From Paramyrothecium sp. XJ0827 (taxonomy: Eukaryota; Ascomycota; Sordariomycetes; Hypocreales; Stachybotryaceae): a stretch of DNA of 64,000 nucleotides. The stretch is from assembly GCA_020881915.1 (NCBI GenBank), contig JAJFPB010000014.1:620001-684000 (forward strand), given 5' to 3'. Below the pieces are notes generated by a model that was given only the letters and a program-made list of their open reading frames with translations, was not told where the DNA came from and made no database searches. Shown here piece by piece: positions 11,609 to 23,844 of the stretch; position 1 is the first letter of the stretch, and the number at the start of each line of letters is the position of its first letter. A program made the translations under genes and the position numbers.

Positions 11609-12917
11609 ATGCATAGCTCTGTTGTGACTAAAGGCATAACCAGCCTGCTTCCTCTATTAGTCCGGCACCCCTACCACTCTCTCAAAGCTAGACAAGACGA
11701 ACCACGGCCCAGCAATGACCTCACTGCGCTTTTCCCTACTGACAATTCAAGTGCGGTTTTAGAAGCGGCTGGCCTAAATGATTTGCCGCGAACGAGAAGC
11801 ACCCTGTCACGATGGGAGGACGGCCTAGTGCCTCAGTCGTGCGCTGATATCCTACAATACCCAGAGGAGAGACTCGTGGGGGGCAACTGCAGTGTAGATA
11901 GTCTTGCGGTTTATAACCTGACATACGCGGACTGCTCAACCCCATGGGTTCTCTGTCAATGCTCGGAGGCGGCTGACATCTTGGACGCATCTGTGACAAA
12001 CTTTGGGTAGCTCAAGTCCATCTGACCCGTTGGCGATAAGATCATCGAGCTGACCGTGTCCAACAGTCGACTCCCCGTAGCTACTAGAGAAAACGTGCGC
12101 TCTTTGTTATTGAGTCCAGAACATAGCTTCGGTGGAGAAGGCCAAGTTCTAGGTGCGGCGTTTTCCCAGACAGCAGACTTGGTCATGTACGGAAACGTGT
12201 CTAGCATCAGCGTCTTCATCCACGAGGCGGCCCATATTCTGGATCTCGTGATTGGGAACAGGGCCGACATGTCCTACTCTCGTAAGTACATTAGGCCGCC
12301 TTATATCCACATAGATGCTAATGATCATAGAACAGGAGAGATGGCGAGATATTGTTGACGATGATACGTGTGTCCCTGACAATTATTCCACGACTAGTAA
12401 GTGATTCCTGCAAATCCTTGGTATAAATAAGCTGACCTTTGCAGGCTATATTGAATCATTTGCCCAGACAGCCGTGTTAGTCGCTTATGAACTTAACATC
12501 GGATCACTGGACCAAGTGGTTGACTATACATGCATGTCCAATGCCATGGATGCCGTGACAGAGCAATTGGGCGGTTTTCTCACATATAGAAGGAACGCTA
12601 CATGCACCCCAGTCGAAAATAGGTTTGCTCCGATCGATGTGTGGTGTGTCGACAATGGTGAAGCTGGTCCGTGTGGCGAGAATAGGCAGGAAGATGACGG
12701 GCAGGGCACCGGGGAAGATGACGACCGAGATGACGGACAAGATGGACAAGATGGACAAGGTGACGGTCAAGATGGTCAAGATGATGGACAAGGTGAACAA
12801 CGAGGCGAGCAGGGGAATGAAGACAGTCCGGAGTCTCGCGCATCGCGGAGTGTGTCTGCGACAGGGCTGGCTACTATTGTTATGATAGCAATGGTTTATG
12901 TATCCGGTGTAGTCTAG
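11609..12917 (+). CDS. Secreted Con-13-like zincin, GPI-anchor type C-terminus
   Basis: Four exons: 11609-12006, 12067-12281, 12331-12396 and 12445-12917; 383 residues. Removing the first intron restores NFGRLPVATRENVR, the conserved block of conidiation-specific protein 13 relatives. The zincin helix FIHEAAHILDL carries HExxH, giving a likely zinc site, but no downstream third ligand could be fixed. The exon joined by introns 2 and 3 reads YSQQERWRDIVDDDTC. Several cysteines fit an extracellular protein. The tail holds an acidic Gly-Gln-Asp repeat and a final hydrophobic stretch (SATGLATIVMIAMVYVSGVV), typical of a GPI signal. The N-terminal leader is only weakly hydrophobic. Peptidase activity is not established for the Con-13 group. 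Confidence 0.82.
12690..12809 (+). repeat. Asp-Gly-Gln coding repeat in the Con-13-like protein
   Basis: Imperfect tandem units of GATGGACAA / GATGGTCAA encode DGQ repeats within an acidic linker before the GPI-type tail. Such low-complexity stalks commonly vary in length between isolates. Confidence 0.85.
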
Positions 12918-13299
12918 TTTTTTGCCGCTCTTTGCCATCCACTTGGCCAATTACATAGATCTCAAGTATCGTTCTCCGACGATGGACATCTGCTTACCTA
13001 TCAAGGATTTGTTATCAATGCGGTCACACAGTTGAGTCCTATCCATGTGACGGAGGGAGGGAGAAATGCGGCATGAGACGCTTGGACGTGTGTCATGTCT
13101 TTCGGATAATATCTACTAGACTCTGCTACCTAGCGAAGCTGAACCTGTTCGACTGTCCGACGTCCCGCAACATCAACCGAATCCGGGCGCGTTCAATAAT
13201 CAGATGCTGACGCCGTTGACTTGGGTTTCTCTCACCATTATCTACTCAACAGCATCCTGACCCTGGCTGCATTATAGCCGCATGACGAAGACTGATCCC
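12918..13299. other. Intergenic, no gene seen
   Basis: Contains the 3' region of the Con-13-like gene; nothing else could be supported. Confidence 0.45.
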
Positions 13300-13649
13300 A
13301 GACGGGATGGTATAACACAGCGGTCGCGCACCGGCAAGCTGCCATTACCCAGGCCAGGCCACAATTTGAACGTTTGGAGGCTTCCCGGCTCCAAGCCTTA
13401 TTCATCTCTTCATTGTACACGTCTATGTACACCCTAGCAGAGCCTCTCTTTCGGCCGGCACATCCTAGCTTCGAATCAATCAATGAGCTCCTGCAAGCTA
13501 TGCGACTAGGCAAATCCTCTACTGTTTGTGTTCAACAGCACATTACATCCTTGAAATCCCCAAGCACTTTCCTCATGGGGAAGTTCTACCCAGAACAGTC
13601 TGGAGGAGGCGAGACACTTGACGAAGTTAAGCGATGTTTCCTGCCCTAG
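13300..13649 (+). pseudogene. Possible relic of a fungal transcription factor C-terminal half
   Basis: The frame reads WYNTAVAHRQAAITQARPQF, then LQALFISSLYTSMYTLAEP and FESINELLQAMRLG. The spacing resembles the regulatory half of Upc2-type Zn2Cys6 factors, where a tyrosine-rich repeat helix is followed by an ALFAFS-like helix. An in-frame stop lies just upstream of 13300 and no zinc cluster is found nearby, so it is at most a fragment. The family match rests on pattern only. Confidence 0.35.
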
Positions 13650-15006
13650 TTACTCTGAAATGCTTTATAAATCAAAGATGCGGGCACCCTGCGAAGAGTT
13701 GTTATGTCTCAATGTCTCCGAATCGCTCTTCGCCGCAATGGCTCGTATTATAAAGAGCCCTGACGACCCCCAACACGCAAAAGGGCAACATGGGGCTGGG
13801 CACATAATATAGACGCGACTTTTCTTGATCTATGCGAGGTTCGGGATCAAGTTTCCCTTGTCGTGTTTGCCCACTTTGCGATTCTACTAAAATGAGTAAA
13901 GGGAAACTGATACTCGATGGGCTGGCCGATGGCACTTTTAGCGCAAATAACTAGTATTTTAAACAATGAGCCTAGTGATATAGTGCGCTAGACCGGAGAC
14001 GTTGGTTCCAAAGAATAACTTGGCAACTCAGCGCTTGCGACGACTTCGACCGTCCTCAGGAATCTGTTCTACTATGGAAATGTAGTGTCGATTGCGTTCA
14101 ACCTCAAACTCAAGAATTGTTTCCAAAAGGATGTCTTTGTACATTCATGATTGGGATCATACGATGCGGTTCTCCTAGGCACCGTTCCATCGGTCCATGG
14201 CATGGTAAGCTCGGCTCCGCTACTATCGCATACATTGCTCAGCATTACATTCTTCCAACCATAGCTTGGTGGTTCATATAAATCCACCTCAGGCTAGGGG
14301 CTGCAACTGCACATGACGTTTTGGTGGCTCAAACGTCCTAACTATACCACCGACTACTAGCGGATATTCACCTCATTGACGTCCACAATTGCTAACCGTT
14401 CTAACGTCACTATAAGCAAGACCGCAACGGCCATCGCGAACTATACATAGCACATGATGACCCGGAACTGGATGATGAGCAAATCCGGGAAGCTCATCTT
14501 TCTCGTCTACTTTCTTGGCGACATAGCACAACCAATACATGACCAGCACCTGACAACGATATTCAGATATTCAGGTTTATGTAAAACACGTGAGTCATGC
14601 TGCCTGGAATACCTATGTACCAGAGGGTCAGCTGCTCAGATATGGGCTCAGAGTCATTGATGTCATTGATAACTGACGGGATACACCATCTCCTGTCCGC
14701 TGGATGGATCAGATAATATTTTCTCAACGTTGCGGGCTCACCTTTGGGCTGTGAGCGAAACAATCACATTGATATGCACCATTGTGCCAAGCGGTTTTCA
14801 TGATGAAAGTTGATGATCTCCCTTCTCAAACGCAGATGAACTTGAGCGAAGATTAACTTTAGCTATTAATGGACAAACTTCCTGCTAATGAGAGGATAAA
14901 AATAGAAGTTTCATCCGAGTGGAAGCACTCCGTAGTAGAAGTTCCCTACGTCGTTCATCCCGACCGAAGTGGCCATCTTATCCTGCAGGACTGAGGCACA
15001 CGATTG
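13650..15006. other. Gene-free stretch between relics
   Basis: Both strands were read; short frames only, none with recognisable motifs. Confidence 0.45.
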
Positions 15007-15213
15007 AGCGTGGATGCGGCCATCACAGCAGTCGAAGTCATGGTCCACGACTTTTCACGCCTCGACCGTCAAGGAAGCCAGGCTTACCTGCTCAAAAGTG
15101 TGCTACACAACTGGGATCAGGAAAAGTGCGTGACCATCCTGCGGCACCTTAAAGAGGCTGCTCAGCAGGGTCTCATGGATGACTGGCTCGCTCAATATGT
15201 GCAGAAATCTGTT
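15007..15213 (+). pseudogene. O-methyltransferase (family 2) fragment
   Basis: The frame reads VEVMVHDFSRLD, then AYLLKSVLHNWDQEKCVTIL. This is the SAM-binding C-terminal block of plant/fungal O-methyltransferases, where the usual form is DAYxLRxVLHDWxDEKCxxIL. Only about 65 residues survive; the N-terminal dimerisation half and the end of the domain are missing. Such enzymes usually act in secondary metabolism, which agrees with the PKS relic nearby. Confidence 0.75.
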
Positions 15214-15847
15214 TGAAGGCTGCATCTAGCGTGAGTGCTGTTCATCAGAAACTAATAAAATGTTAAATGACATGAGTTTAATGCGTGCATTGCCTCCACC
15301 TCGGCTCTTGCACTCAGTATGAAGGATGATTGCGATTAATTGTACGACTGCATCCGGATACCAGAACAGCAGCCGATCACATGAGGCGATGAAGGGAGCC
15401 TGATCATTAAGTCGAGATGAGGCTAGTATCTGCAGCGAGCTCTTGCTCCCTTGTTTAACTGTAACAACCAATGTTCCAGCCGTGTTGGGATATGCGTACA
15501 TTCTCCACTCAAGCTTCATTGCAATATTATCTTTTATTAACTTGCTCACTTTTAAAATAAGTCGCTTTACAATATGATAATTTATTGTAATTTAGTCTCT
15601 CGCATTCTCTTGTCTACCTTATGAATGGTTGTGCGGCGTACCTTCCTCGTCAGTGGCTGTAAGGTACCCAGGCTTTTCCAACCTTATCCAACTCATCTAC
15701 TCAGCACCAAAGTATACCACATGAAGGAACTCGAAGATTTCCGCGCGGCCCTTGCCGCAATCTAAGGTGGCTCAAAGAGCCACCTGTTGCCTAGCGACCG
15801 GCACTTTATTGCCATTCATACTTGGCCTTGCTAACGAGCATACGTAA
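15214..15847. other. Intergenic, no gene seen
   Basis: AT-leaning near 15520-15600. No supported coding frame. Confidence 0.45.
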
Positions 15848-16758
15848 ATGGAAAAGGAAAAGAAGAGTCTTAGCCACAACCAAACAGCACTCGACATGGA
15901 ACGTACAACGATCAGCGTTAAAAGATCCCAGATTAAATACGCATATAGTACCTTTGTCCATCGGGCTGAAGAGTTAGATAGCCCAGCGATCCTACGAGGT
16001 CTTGATGGACTCTCCCGCTCGTTTGGAGAAGCGGATCCGCTGCTACGCTGTCTAGATGATGCCATGACTTCATCGATCCTTGTCCTCCAGCAAGCTCAAA
16101 TAACGACGAAGAAGCACGGATGTTTCGTTGAGTAGTTCTATTAAAAAGTCGCCCGGCACGTTGCCCAAGCGCACCATGACAGGCAAGCCATGTCCAAGTC
16201 CTTCGAGTCCAAGTCCGAAACTGCACGAGAGCACCATGACAAAACTGGTTGACGCCTCAAAGGAGGTTAATAGCCTTTGGAGCATGGCCGAGACGACTTG
16301 GAAAATTTTATTCCGCCCTCAAATCTACCGCCGAAAGCCCCAAGGCCGTGCAGAATCAAGACAAAAACCAAGTGATTATCCGCGGCCAAGATATGCTCTA
16401 CAGTAAACTCAACGGCATCGGGGAGCTTGTCGTGCATGGCGTAGAGTCTACCCGCGACCGACTCCAAGAAGCACAGGGCAAGCTGGTCGACATGGTTGGC
16501 TGTCAAGACGAGCTCTCTGAGCAGGTTGACTGCCTCATAGAAAAGGCCGAGGAGAATGAGGAGCAGCTGCAGAACCTTGCAAGGATAAGTCACCTCCACG
16601 CGGCCCAAGACCAGCTGCGAGAGGCCATGTCATCTTTCGAGGACAACATGTCCGCCCAGTTGAGCAGCCTTCCCCCCTCCCAGGTCCACATGCACGAGGT
16701 TGCAGCCACCCAGAGCTCGGCTTTGCAGCGAATCGAATCGCTCAGCGAGACGGCTTAA
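15848..16758 (+). CDS. Hypothetical coiled-coil protein, possibly broken
   Basis: Two consecutive coding-like frames are seen. The first (15848-16135) is charged and helical (RSQIKYAYSTFVHRAEELD). The second (about 16249-16758) is strongly coiled-coil in character (KLVDMVGCQDELSEQVDCLI, EENEEQLQNLARISHL). A third frame between them reads LVDASKEVNSLWSMAETTW. I could not find splice sites that join all three cleanly, so the gene may be frameshifted or have an unusual structure. No family recognised. Confidence 0.4.
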
Positions 16759-17212
16759 CGACAAGCTAGCGGTCGATGCCTCCGGCTATCTACCTTGTCG
16801 AGTGACTTGGTGAGCGCCCGTGAGTCCACCGAAGCAGGAAACGCCTGATCCCTGGGCACGCAGGGCCCCTGGCTCTAGGGAAGCCAGTCCGTCGTTTTAG
16901 CTCCGTCCAGAGTGACGTTTTAGGAGCTTCATTGCGCGCACCTAAGCATAAGCAGCGCGCACTCAATAGAAGCAATATATATCTGAATAGCCGAAATAGG
17001 AAGAAGGCTGGCCTACCAATAAGCAGGAATGATTCTCGTTACCAAAATCAAATCTCGTTGACTTGTCTGGGACTCTTGGCCAATGCTACCTCGAGTATCT
17101 ACAAGAAGCCGTAGCTCTCCAGAATTCAGAGACAGAATTTTTCTCCATCCTCTCACCTCTGCTCACCATACGAAGCCATTCATTGCCTTGATTACTCACC
17201 ATTCCATCGAAG
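16759..17212. promoter_or_regulatory. Upstream region of the secreted protein gene
   Basis: A CAATATATAT patch lies at about 16971-16980. No coding frame could be supported. Confidence 0.35.
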
Positions 17213-18061
17213 ATGCTCTCGAAATCGTTTCTGGCTGGCCTCTTTGTGGCCATCACGGCTATCGAAGCCAGTCCTCTTCAAGGAGATTACAGTGACGGCC
17301 GCTTGGAAGAGCGCCACGATCATGACCTGCTCGGCGAAATTGTGCGCGTCAAGCGCGATACCGTCTTGGAACCGCGCGATCTCAAATTGGCTGAGATACA
17401 TCAAGTGAACTTGACCCAAAGTGAGCTGCTCGTGAATCGTCGGGTCTTTAGCCCGAATCCTGCACGCATCTACTAATGAGGTTTTGTAGTGTATAAGCAC
17501 TCGATTATCAAGCGGGATAATGGAGACCATATTACCATCTGGGTCGACAACGGATTGACTAACAACGAAGGTCCTGAAGAGAGATCCCTCGATAAACGAC
17601 AAAACGCCGGGCTCTACAGGAATGCTCAGTACGTGGATGTTCATCATTCTGACTATTGCCGGGATCACGACAGATGGGACTGGAACTCCGTCAATGCACC
17701 AACTACAGGTGGTGTTCAGGCCTTGTATGAATGGGCACGAGACCACAATGGCTATTTCGGTTGGGGTGAGGGCTATGGCGGTTCTGGTTGGAGGAATGTG
17801 ATAGTTGCCGGCTCCAATGGTGGAAGCAACGCTCGATATAGAGCACAGGTCCAACGCTGGAACACTGGCAACATCAACCATAATACGATGGTAGGAACAG
17901 AAGATGTTGCCGCTGACGCAAAGTGGACACTCGACCGCGCGAGAAATTTCAATGGGAAGTGGAGGGCATCTTCTTATGGATTTCAGACTTGCGGGTTGCC
18001 TGGTAGCGGAGGAGCGCGTGTTAAATATGAACTCCGGAGAACTGATGACCCAGTTCACTAA
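17213..18061 (+). CDS. Small secreted protein with Kex2-type propeptide
   Basis: Exons 17213-17420 and 17490-18061; the intron has a perfect TACTAAT branch. The product is 259 residues. It starts with a clear signal peptide (LAGLFVAITAIEASP). The pro-region carries basic sites (VKRD, IKRD, DKRQNAG); cleavage after DKR would release a mature part of about 154 residues. This part is rich in Trp, Tyr, Gly and Asn (WGEGYGGSGWRNVIVAG, ASSYGFQTCGLPG) and has two cysteines. No domain recognised. Signal, propeptide and isolation in a gene-poor accessory stretch fit a secreted effector-like or antimicrobial role, which is inference only. Confidence 0.85.
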
Positions 18062-19136
18062 TAGAGCAGATTTATGTAGATCGGATCTCCAGGGGGTGTA
18101 GGAGCACTTAGACAAACCAACCTCTTCTAGACCTAGTCTGGAAAAATCCGGAACTGGAGGAGTCCTAGTCGCGTCCTATAGAAATACGCAAGTAATATAT
18201 TGGAGATCGACTAAAGTTCTTACAGATATAGTATAAATCAGCGGACTCGAAAACTACATTTCTATTCTCAGTATCTAAGCTATCTTGCCAGATGGCTTTT
18301 GTCCTGCCGGCCTTGACCAGACTCTTTTGGGTCTTTGCGAGCTGGGCCATTAATGCGGACGAGGGCCGGCCTGTGCCACTTCAGGATTGGCTCAAGAATG
18401 AGACGTGTCCACTTGCCTTGTCTGCTAATGGAGATGGCATTTACGCCATGTTCCAGAAGGCTGTACAGCGTCTACGTCTAAGCTCTCGTGATAGCTTTCT
18501 GGATCCGTGTCGATATTTGCTAGCCAACCGGATCAGTTGTAGCTTAGTAGTCATCTGACATTCAGCCAGTTGTTGACCATGAAGTGGTCATCTGGCGTTT
18601 GTTTTCGTGGGTCCTTCCTGAATGTCTCATTGACTGGAAGCTCCCAAACGCACAACCGCTATGGCCCAACGCGGGACAGGCGGTGGGATCATACCTATCC
18701 TGTACGATGTTGACATTGTGGGTGAGGACAGCAAGCCTACCTATCGGGCAAAAGAAATTACCGGTTTTCCGCTCCAGAATTTCAAATTGCACCCTGCTGA
18801 ACATTGAGATTATAATGATTCAAATCAATTTAATACCTGCTGCGCAATTGTGGCCTTGCGAAAAGGATATCAATACTCTCACACAGAGAGCAGCCAATGA
18901 GTTGACACAATAATCCAATATACCAAGTTCTATAAAGGGGTGGTTGGCAATTGACATGCAAGATTATTGCCGACAAGGGTGCTGGTCCTGCTGAACACCG
19001 AATCCCAAAATTTCCGTCTGTTCATCATTCAAGTTTTCATTCTCTAAAGACTATGTCTACCGCTTCTAATGTCACGCAGCCCTGACGAAGCACCAATCCT
19101 CTAGCTGCATTTGTAGTTGAGATTTCTGTTCCTTAA
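18062..19136. other. Intergenic with two unassigned open frames
   Basis: Plus-strand frames at 18292-18558 and 18584-18913 look mildly protein-like, but neither shows a family motif and no splice join between them is convincing. The right end is the 3' side of the P450. Confidence 0.35.
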
Positions 19137-20807
19137 TTAATGCCCTAGATCAGAAGCAGCAGGGTCTATATCTTCGGCCGTAATCTCCATGTCCTTCTGA
19201 GAACCAAGGAAAGAAACGTTCCATTTCTTCTCATCCCGCACACGAAGTACAACATTGATATCGTCATCCGGAAGCGGTAGTGCATTCACCAGTGGTGACT
19301 TGGTCGTCAGGGGCATAACCCACTTGTTGTCCGCAGGAACTAGGTCAAAACGTAGCACGGTAAGCACTGCGAACATGAGAATTTCCGTGGACGCGAAGTG
19401 CCGTCCAGGACAAAGAGTTGATCCACCACCAAATCCGCGGAACGCAATCGGATTCGTTGGCTTGGTGCCGGGTTCGCGCAGAAATCGTCTATGGTTGAAC
19501 TCGTCCAAGTTGTCACCCCAGACAGGACGACTCGTATGCTGCACGTTGGCCGGGATCATAAGGATGCTGCCCTTTTTGAGAAGGTATCTGTCGTCAAGCA
19601 AGTGGTCTTCCATAACAACGCGGGTGGCAATATTGGAGGAATGGAATCGCAAGACCTCCTTGAAAGTTGACAAGAGAATTGGGCAAGACTCTTTGACATA
19701 ACTCAGCTCAATTGTGCAGGTGCCGTTTTCGTCTTCTCGCACAGCTTTAGATAACTCGTCTCGAATGTCGTGGAGAACAATCGGGTCCGAGAACAGGTGG
19801 TATACCATCCAAAAAGCCCCCGGAAGAGTGTTGGTGAGGATAGCCTGGCTGCCGCCAAGCTCAATCCTGGCCGTCTCCTTCAGGGTAATCCCAAAATCAT
19901 CGTTGACCTTGACGCGAGCCTTGACGAGTTCAGAACCTTGCTCATGTGAGCCGCCATCAAAGTACTTCTCCCAGGCCTTGACAATGAGCTCGCGGGCCTG
20001 GTAGGACTTTCTAGCTAGCAGCTGTGGCTTCAGTCCCAAGATGAACATCATCATGCCTGACTCGAACGTGCTGCCGAAGTCAATAAAGATTCCTGCCTGA
20101 GAGCATTTGTCGACTTACTACCATGCCTTTTCCAGGGCAGGATCGCGGAACGGATTCTTTGGACCATAGACGCCCTCACTCGTGGCCAACAGAAGCTCAT
20201 GGCGAACCCATTCGAACAATTTGACTGGCGCATTGTGCTTGGTAGACCAATCTTCGAGCGATTCAGCAATAACTTGTATAGACCGTCTGTTCATGGCATC
20301 TAGGCCATCGCCGGTGCTAACAGCAGAGTGGATGTACTTTGGGAAACTAATTAAATAAGTCCCGTTACTAGTAACATCATCGCCGATGATCTTGTTTGTG
20401 GCCTCGTTGACCCCGATCAGGCGAGCAGCGATGTTAGCTTCCATGGCTGCAAATGAAAGCAACCGAGGCTGACTCTGGACCGACGGAATGAGGGATGTGG
20501 AATTCACAATGTAGAGTCGCGAGCCCGGCATCCGCAAAGTGTAGATAGGGAGATTATACGTGTCCCTGTTCACCATGACCATATGTCAGTCCTTACACTT
20601 TGGGGTTCACAATTCAACAGGAGCTCACCTCACGAATCTGTAAAACTTGACGCCTTTGGTCCCCATGCTGATCACAGGACCTAAGAACGGGATTGTGTCG
20701 CAAACTGATGGTGGCTCTTTCGCATCATGTGTCAGACGCAGCAGGGCCACCAGGAACGAGTACGTCGCGGCAACAACTCCGAAGGCGACAACAATTGTCG
20801 ACGGCAT
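19137..20807 (-). CDS. Cytochrome P450 monooxygenase
   Basis: Exons 20807-20629, 20565-20119 and 20070-19137; 519 residues. An N-terminal membrane anchor (VVAFGVVAATYSFLVALL) is followed by a proline-containing hinge, then YNLPIYTLRMPGSRLYIVNS after the first splice. The K-helix ExxR is in FKEVLRFHS. The heme-binding loop FRGFGGGSTLCPGRHFAS matches FxxGxxxCxGR with its cysteine. Overall layout and the AxHExTR-less I-helix (LPGAFWMVYHLF) resemble CYP7/CYP8-like fungal P450s; family assignment is tentative. It should be ER-anchored and need a P450 reductase. No partner enzyme is adjacent. Confidence 0.92.
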
Positions 20808-22439
20808 GGCTAAGACTGGCGCAACGGACCAGCAGCTTGATCAATCTGCCAAATCTTGTTCTCTGTTCCTTCGTTTACGGCTCAGACAGGTGCTTCAACA
20901 CAGGTACATTCTATGTGCTTCCACAACCAGGGAGAGGGTTAACCGCACGGGTCGCCTTTTCAAGAAGCACGGGAGGGGGGACGGTTCTCTCTCTGGAAAA
21001 TGCAAGTTGGTGCTCCGGGTACCTTGCGCACCTGTGCAACCCCTGCTTCTCATTTCCCATCTTGCCGTGCATGTATTGCTGGCACCGTGACATTGGCTTC
21101 TACCGCCGCAACCGAATTTGCTTGTTTGGGGTCTAATAGCGCTGCTCCAGCCTTTCCCGTTATGTTCCATCACAGGCGCGCCTACTGTAGGCTGTTGCAT
21201 GCTGCCCGTCGGCCATCAAAATAGTGCCATCAGAGCCTCGGGAAAAGTAGGCAGTGTAGAAAAGGGGACACAGTACGCCCGCTGGTACGAGGCGCCCAAT
21301 CGATAACGCAGTGTTACCATAGCTTTGCGTTCGGGGGCTGAGGCGTGAGTCAATCACGTCAGTTTCCTAGATGAGAGGTGCAGTTGCACTCGGCAAGGAT
21401 ACAGCCAATGACCCACCAGCCAGGGGATAACTGTCTGCCATTGGTCTAGAGATTAAGGCTGTGTCCAGACAATGTCAGCGTGTCGGCGTTATCTTTCTGC
21501 TCCCGTTGGCCGCGTTTGGAGTGCATGTTGGCTGCCACTGCTGTAGTGCAACACATCCAACCGCCAAGGGATCAGCACCCCGATTACTTGAAAAGCTGGC
21601 TAATTGGCTTTATCCCGCTAGCAGATTTATGATAACGGACGTCGTGTTACCCCATTCTCAACCTGGGAGTTCCCCTGACTCTAAAAATAACACTCGCCTT
21701 TTGCAGCTCTGTTGCCACGGGCAAAGAATTCGCTGAGTTCTTCGATGGCAGCTGCAAACTGAGGAGCAGAGTGTTCATTCTGGGAAACATTCATTATCAG
21801 TTGATTCGAGATCTGGAAAGTCAATCCCTCAAGCGCTACAAGCTCATATTGATGGCCCCACGATTCACACATTCATTTACACAGAAGACGTGGCGCTTCT
21901 GATGGAGAATGTGAGCTTACTTGTGTGACGACGGAGGAACTACTATAATATCCATAAAGCCCAACTTGGCATTAAGGTTACACCGGGCTATTAATATCCA
22001 AGAAGATGGTGAGATTGTGTAGGGAAGCGCAGCAAAGGACTTGAGGGGCGCAGTCCAACCAGACGACGGCCCCCACCCATTTGAACCAAAGCAACCGCAA
22101 ATGCGTTCATAGTGCTACGCTTCAGGAAATAACGCAGCTTTGGAATGGACAATGATCATCCTGCTGTATAGTATTTGCCAACGCCATCTGGGCTGAAATG
22201 TGGCGTTGTAAACCGACGTTACTGCATGATAGCTACATCAAGGTGTGAATCTGCCTCTTTTCAGCAGCCAGTACGGGCCCGCCTAATGGCTACAAAGGAT
22301 TAGAGAGAGCCTGACCAGTTCACACGATATAAAAATCCATGGCCTGTCCACGACTTCGCACAATTGAAGGCTGGCACTTGAGTCCCCAAGTCCAAAACAA
22401 CACCCTCTACAGAAGTGGCATCCTTCAAGAAGAGACACA
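20808..22439. other. Long intergenic region between P450 and PTH11-like gene
   Basis: No gene recognised. It holds two outward-facing promoters. Short frames on both strands have no motifs. Confidence 0.45.
22328..22335 (+). promoter_or_regulatory. Probable TATA box of the PTH11-like gene
   Basis: TATAAAAA lies 112 bases before the ATG at 22440. Confidence 0.5.
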
Positions 22440-23844
22440 ATGTCCGCAAACGTAGCCTCAGCAGGCTATACCCAGACTCTTCCAAACCTGTTACCGCTCC
22501 AGGCATTCCATGTAAGGAGATACCATATTGAACACTAGCTTTTTCGTCGAGCTGGATCTAACCCGTAACAAAGGCAGTTCTCTGGATTGGGGTGGCAATC
22601 TGCGCCATAGCCTACTCAATACGGATATGCATTCGTTATATCTGTCTTCGACGCTTGATGCCGGAGGACTGGCTCATGCTGGTGTCGCTGTTGATTCTGA
22701 TATCAATCGCGGCAATGGGCCAGGTGTTCCTGGGCCATTTGTATAATCTCAACGCTCTAAGCTACGGTACCTTCATTCCTGGCCCAACATTTCTTCAAGA
22801 TTCCCAAACGGCCCTGAGAGCTTTCGGCTCCATGTCTCTCTTATGCTACATCGGCATATGGATCATCAAGATCAACTTCATGGTCATCTTTTACCGCCTC
22901 GGACACCAAATCACTTTGTACCGAGTCTGCTGGTGGGTGGTTCTTGGCGTCATCATTGCCTGTTTCGTAACAGAAATCGGCATCCTTCAATTTGGATGCG
23001 TCTTCGGGGACATCAGCTACATTATCAACGTTTGCACCACGAGGCACATGGTCCGGAGGATGTATACATTCTATGTCGCAGCCTGTGCCTTGGATGTGCT
23101 GACCGACGTTCTTCGTAAGTGGCGCTACGGAGCGGACCACACCAGTGCGGGGCCTGGTTTTACTGACCTTTTAATAAGTTATATCCTTCCCTGTGACAAT
23201 CCTCTGGAGAACCCGGATGAACCTCCGCCAAAAGCTAATTCTTTCTGGCATTTTCTCCCTTGTGGGTTTCACAATCGCCGTCACCATTATTCGGGGAAGT
23301 GTCTTCGGCGGAGTCTACCGGAGCATAAACGCTGTGCAGGAGCAGGAAATGAGCACGCCTTGGATATGGCTGTGGTTCTCAGTCGAGTACATTGTTTGTA
23401 GGTCATGGCTTCCAACTCAACAACTAACACGAAGACTAATTTGACGTAGCATTCGTTATCGCCTGCTTGGTGTCTTTCCGCTCTCTCTTCGCGCAGAAGA
23501 GGAGCCAGTCAGGTGGAAAACCGCCGTCCCCTGTACAGCAAGGTAACGAGAAAAGCCCAAATGGAAGGGCCGGATTGAACAGTAGATTAAGGAGAATTTA
23601 TGACGGTGTGCTGGATACTTGCAGAAATCTGGAAGGTACGAACAATGATGATGAGCACGGGCTTCTCCCAGAGGTGCCAACAGCTACACTGGACGTGGAT
23701 TTCTCAAAGGGGACAAGTTGGACCACTGCCTCCAGCTCAAACTCATCTCATGCACAGGGTCACAGAGACGACAAGGTGCTGTCAGTTGAGCTAGCTCAAG
23801 GCAACGTGGGAAGACACGGCAGGACAGTTGACCTAGTGGTCTAG
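22440..23844 (+). CDS. PTH11-like (fungal rhodopsin-domain) membrane protein
   Basis: Exons 22440-22511, 22574-23114, 23179-23397 and 23450-23844; 408 residues. A short extracellular N-terminus leads into about seven membrane spans: AVLWIGVAICAIAYSIRI, MLVSLLILISIAAMG, LCYIGIWIIKINFMVIFYRL, WWVVLGVIIACFVT, YVAACALDVLTDVLLISFPV, LSGIFSLVGFTIAVTII and the last near VSFVIACLVSFR. The conserved cytoplasmic WRTRMNLRQK loop follows span 5. The last exon is a hydrophilic Ser/Thr-rich tail. Related proteins act as receptors at the plasma membrane or appear in metabolite clusters with unknown role. Confidence 0.87.

Noticed and set aside
12504..12950. Long minus-strand frame opposite the Con-13-like gene
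   Set aside because: Its length is due to the DGQ-coding repeat on the plus strand; no independent support.
17192..18115. 307-codon minus-strand frame opposite the secreted protein
   Set aside because: The plus strand has a signal peptide, a good intron with TACTAAT branch and Kex2 sites; the minus frame has no motif.
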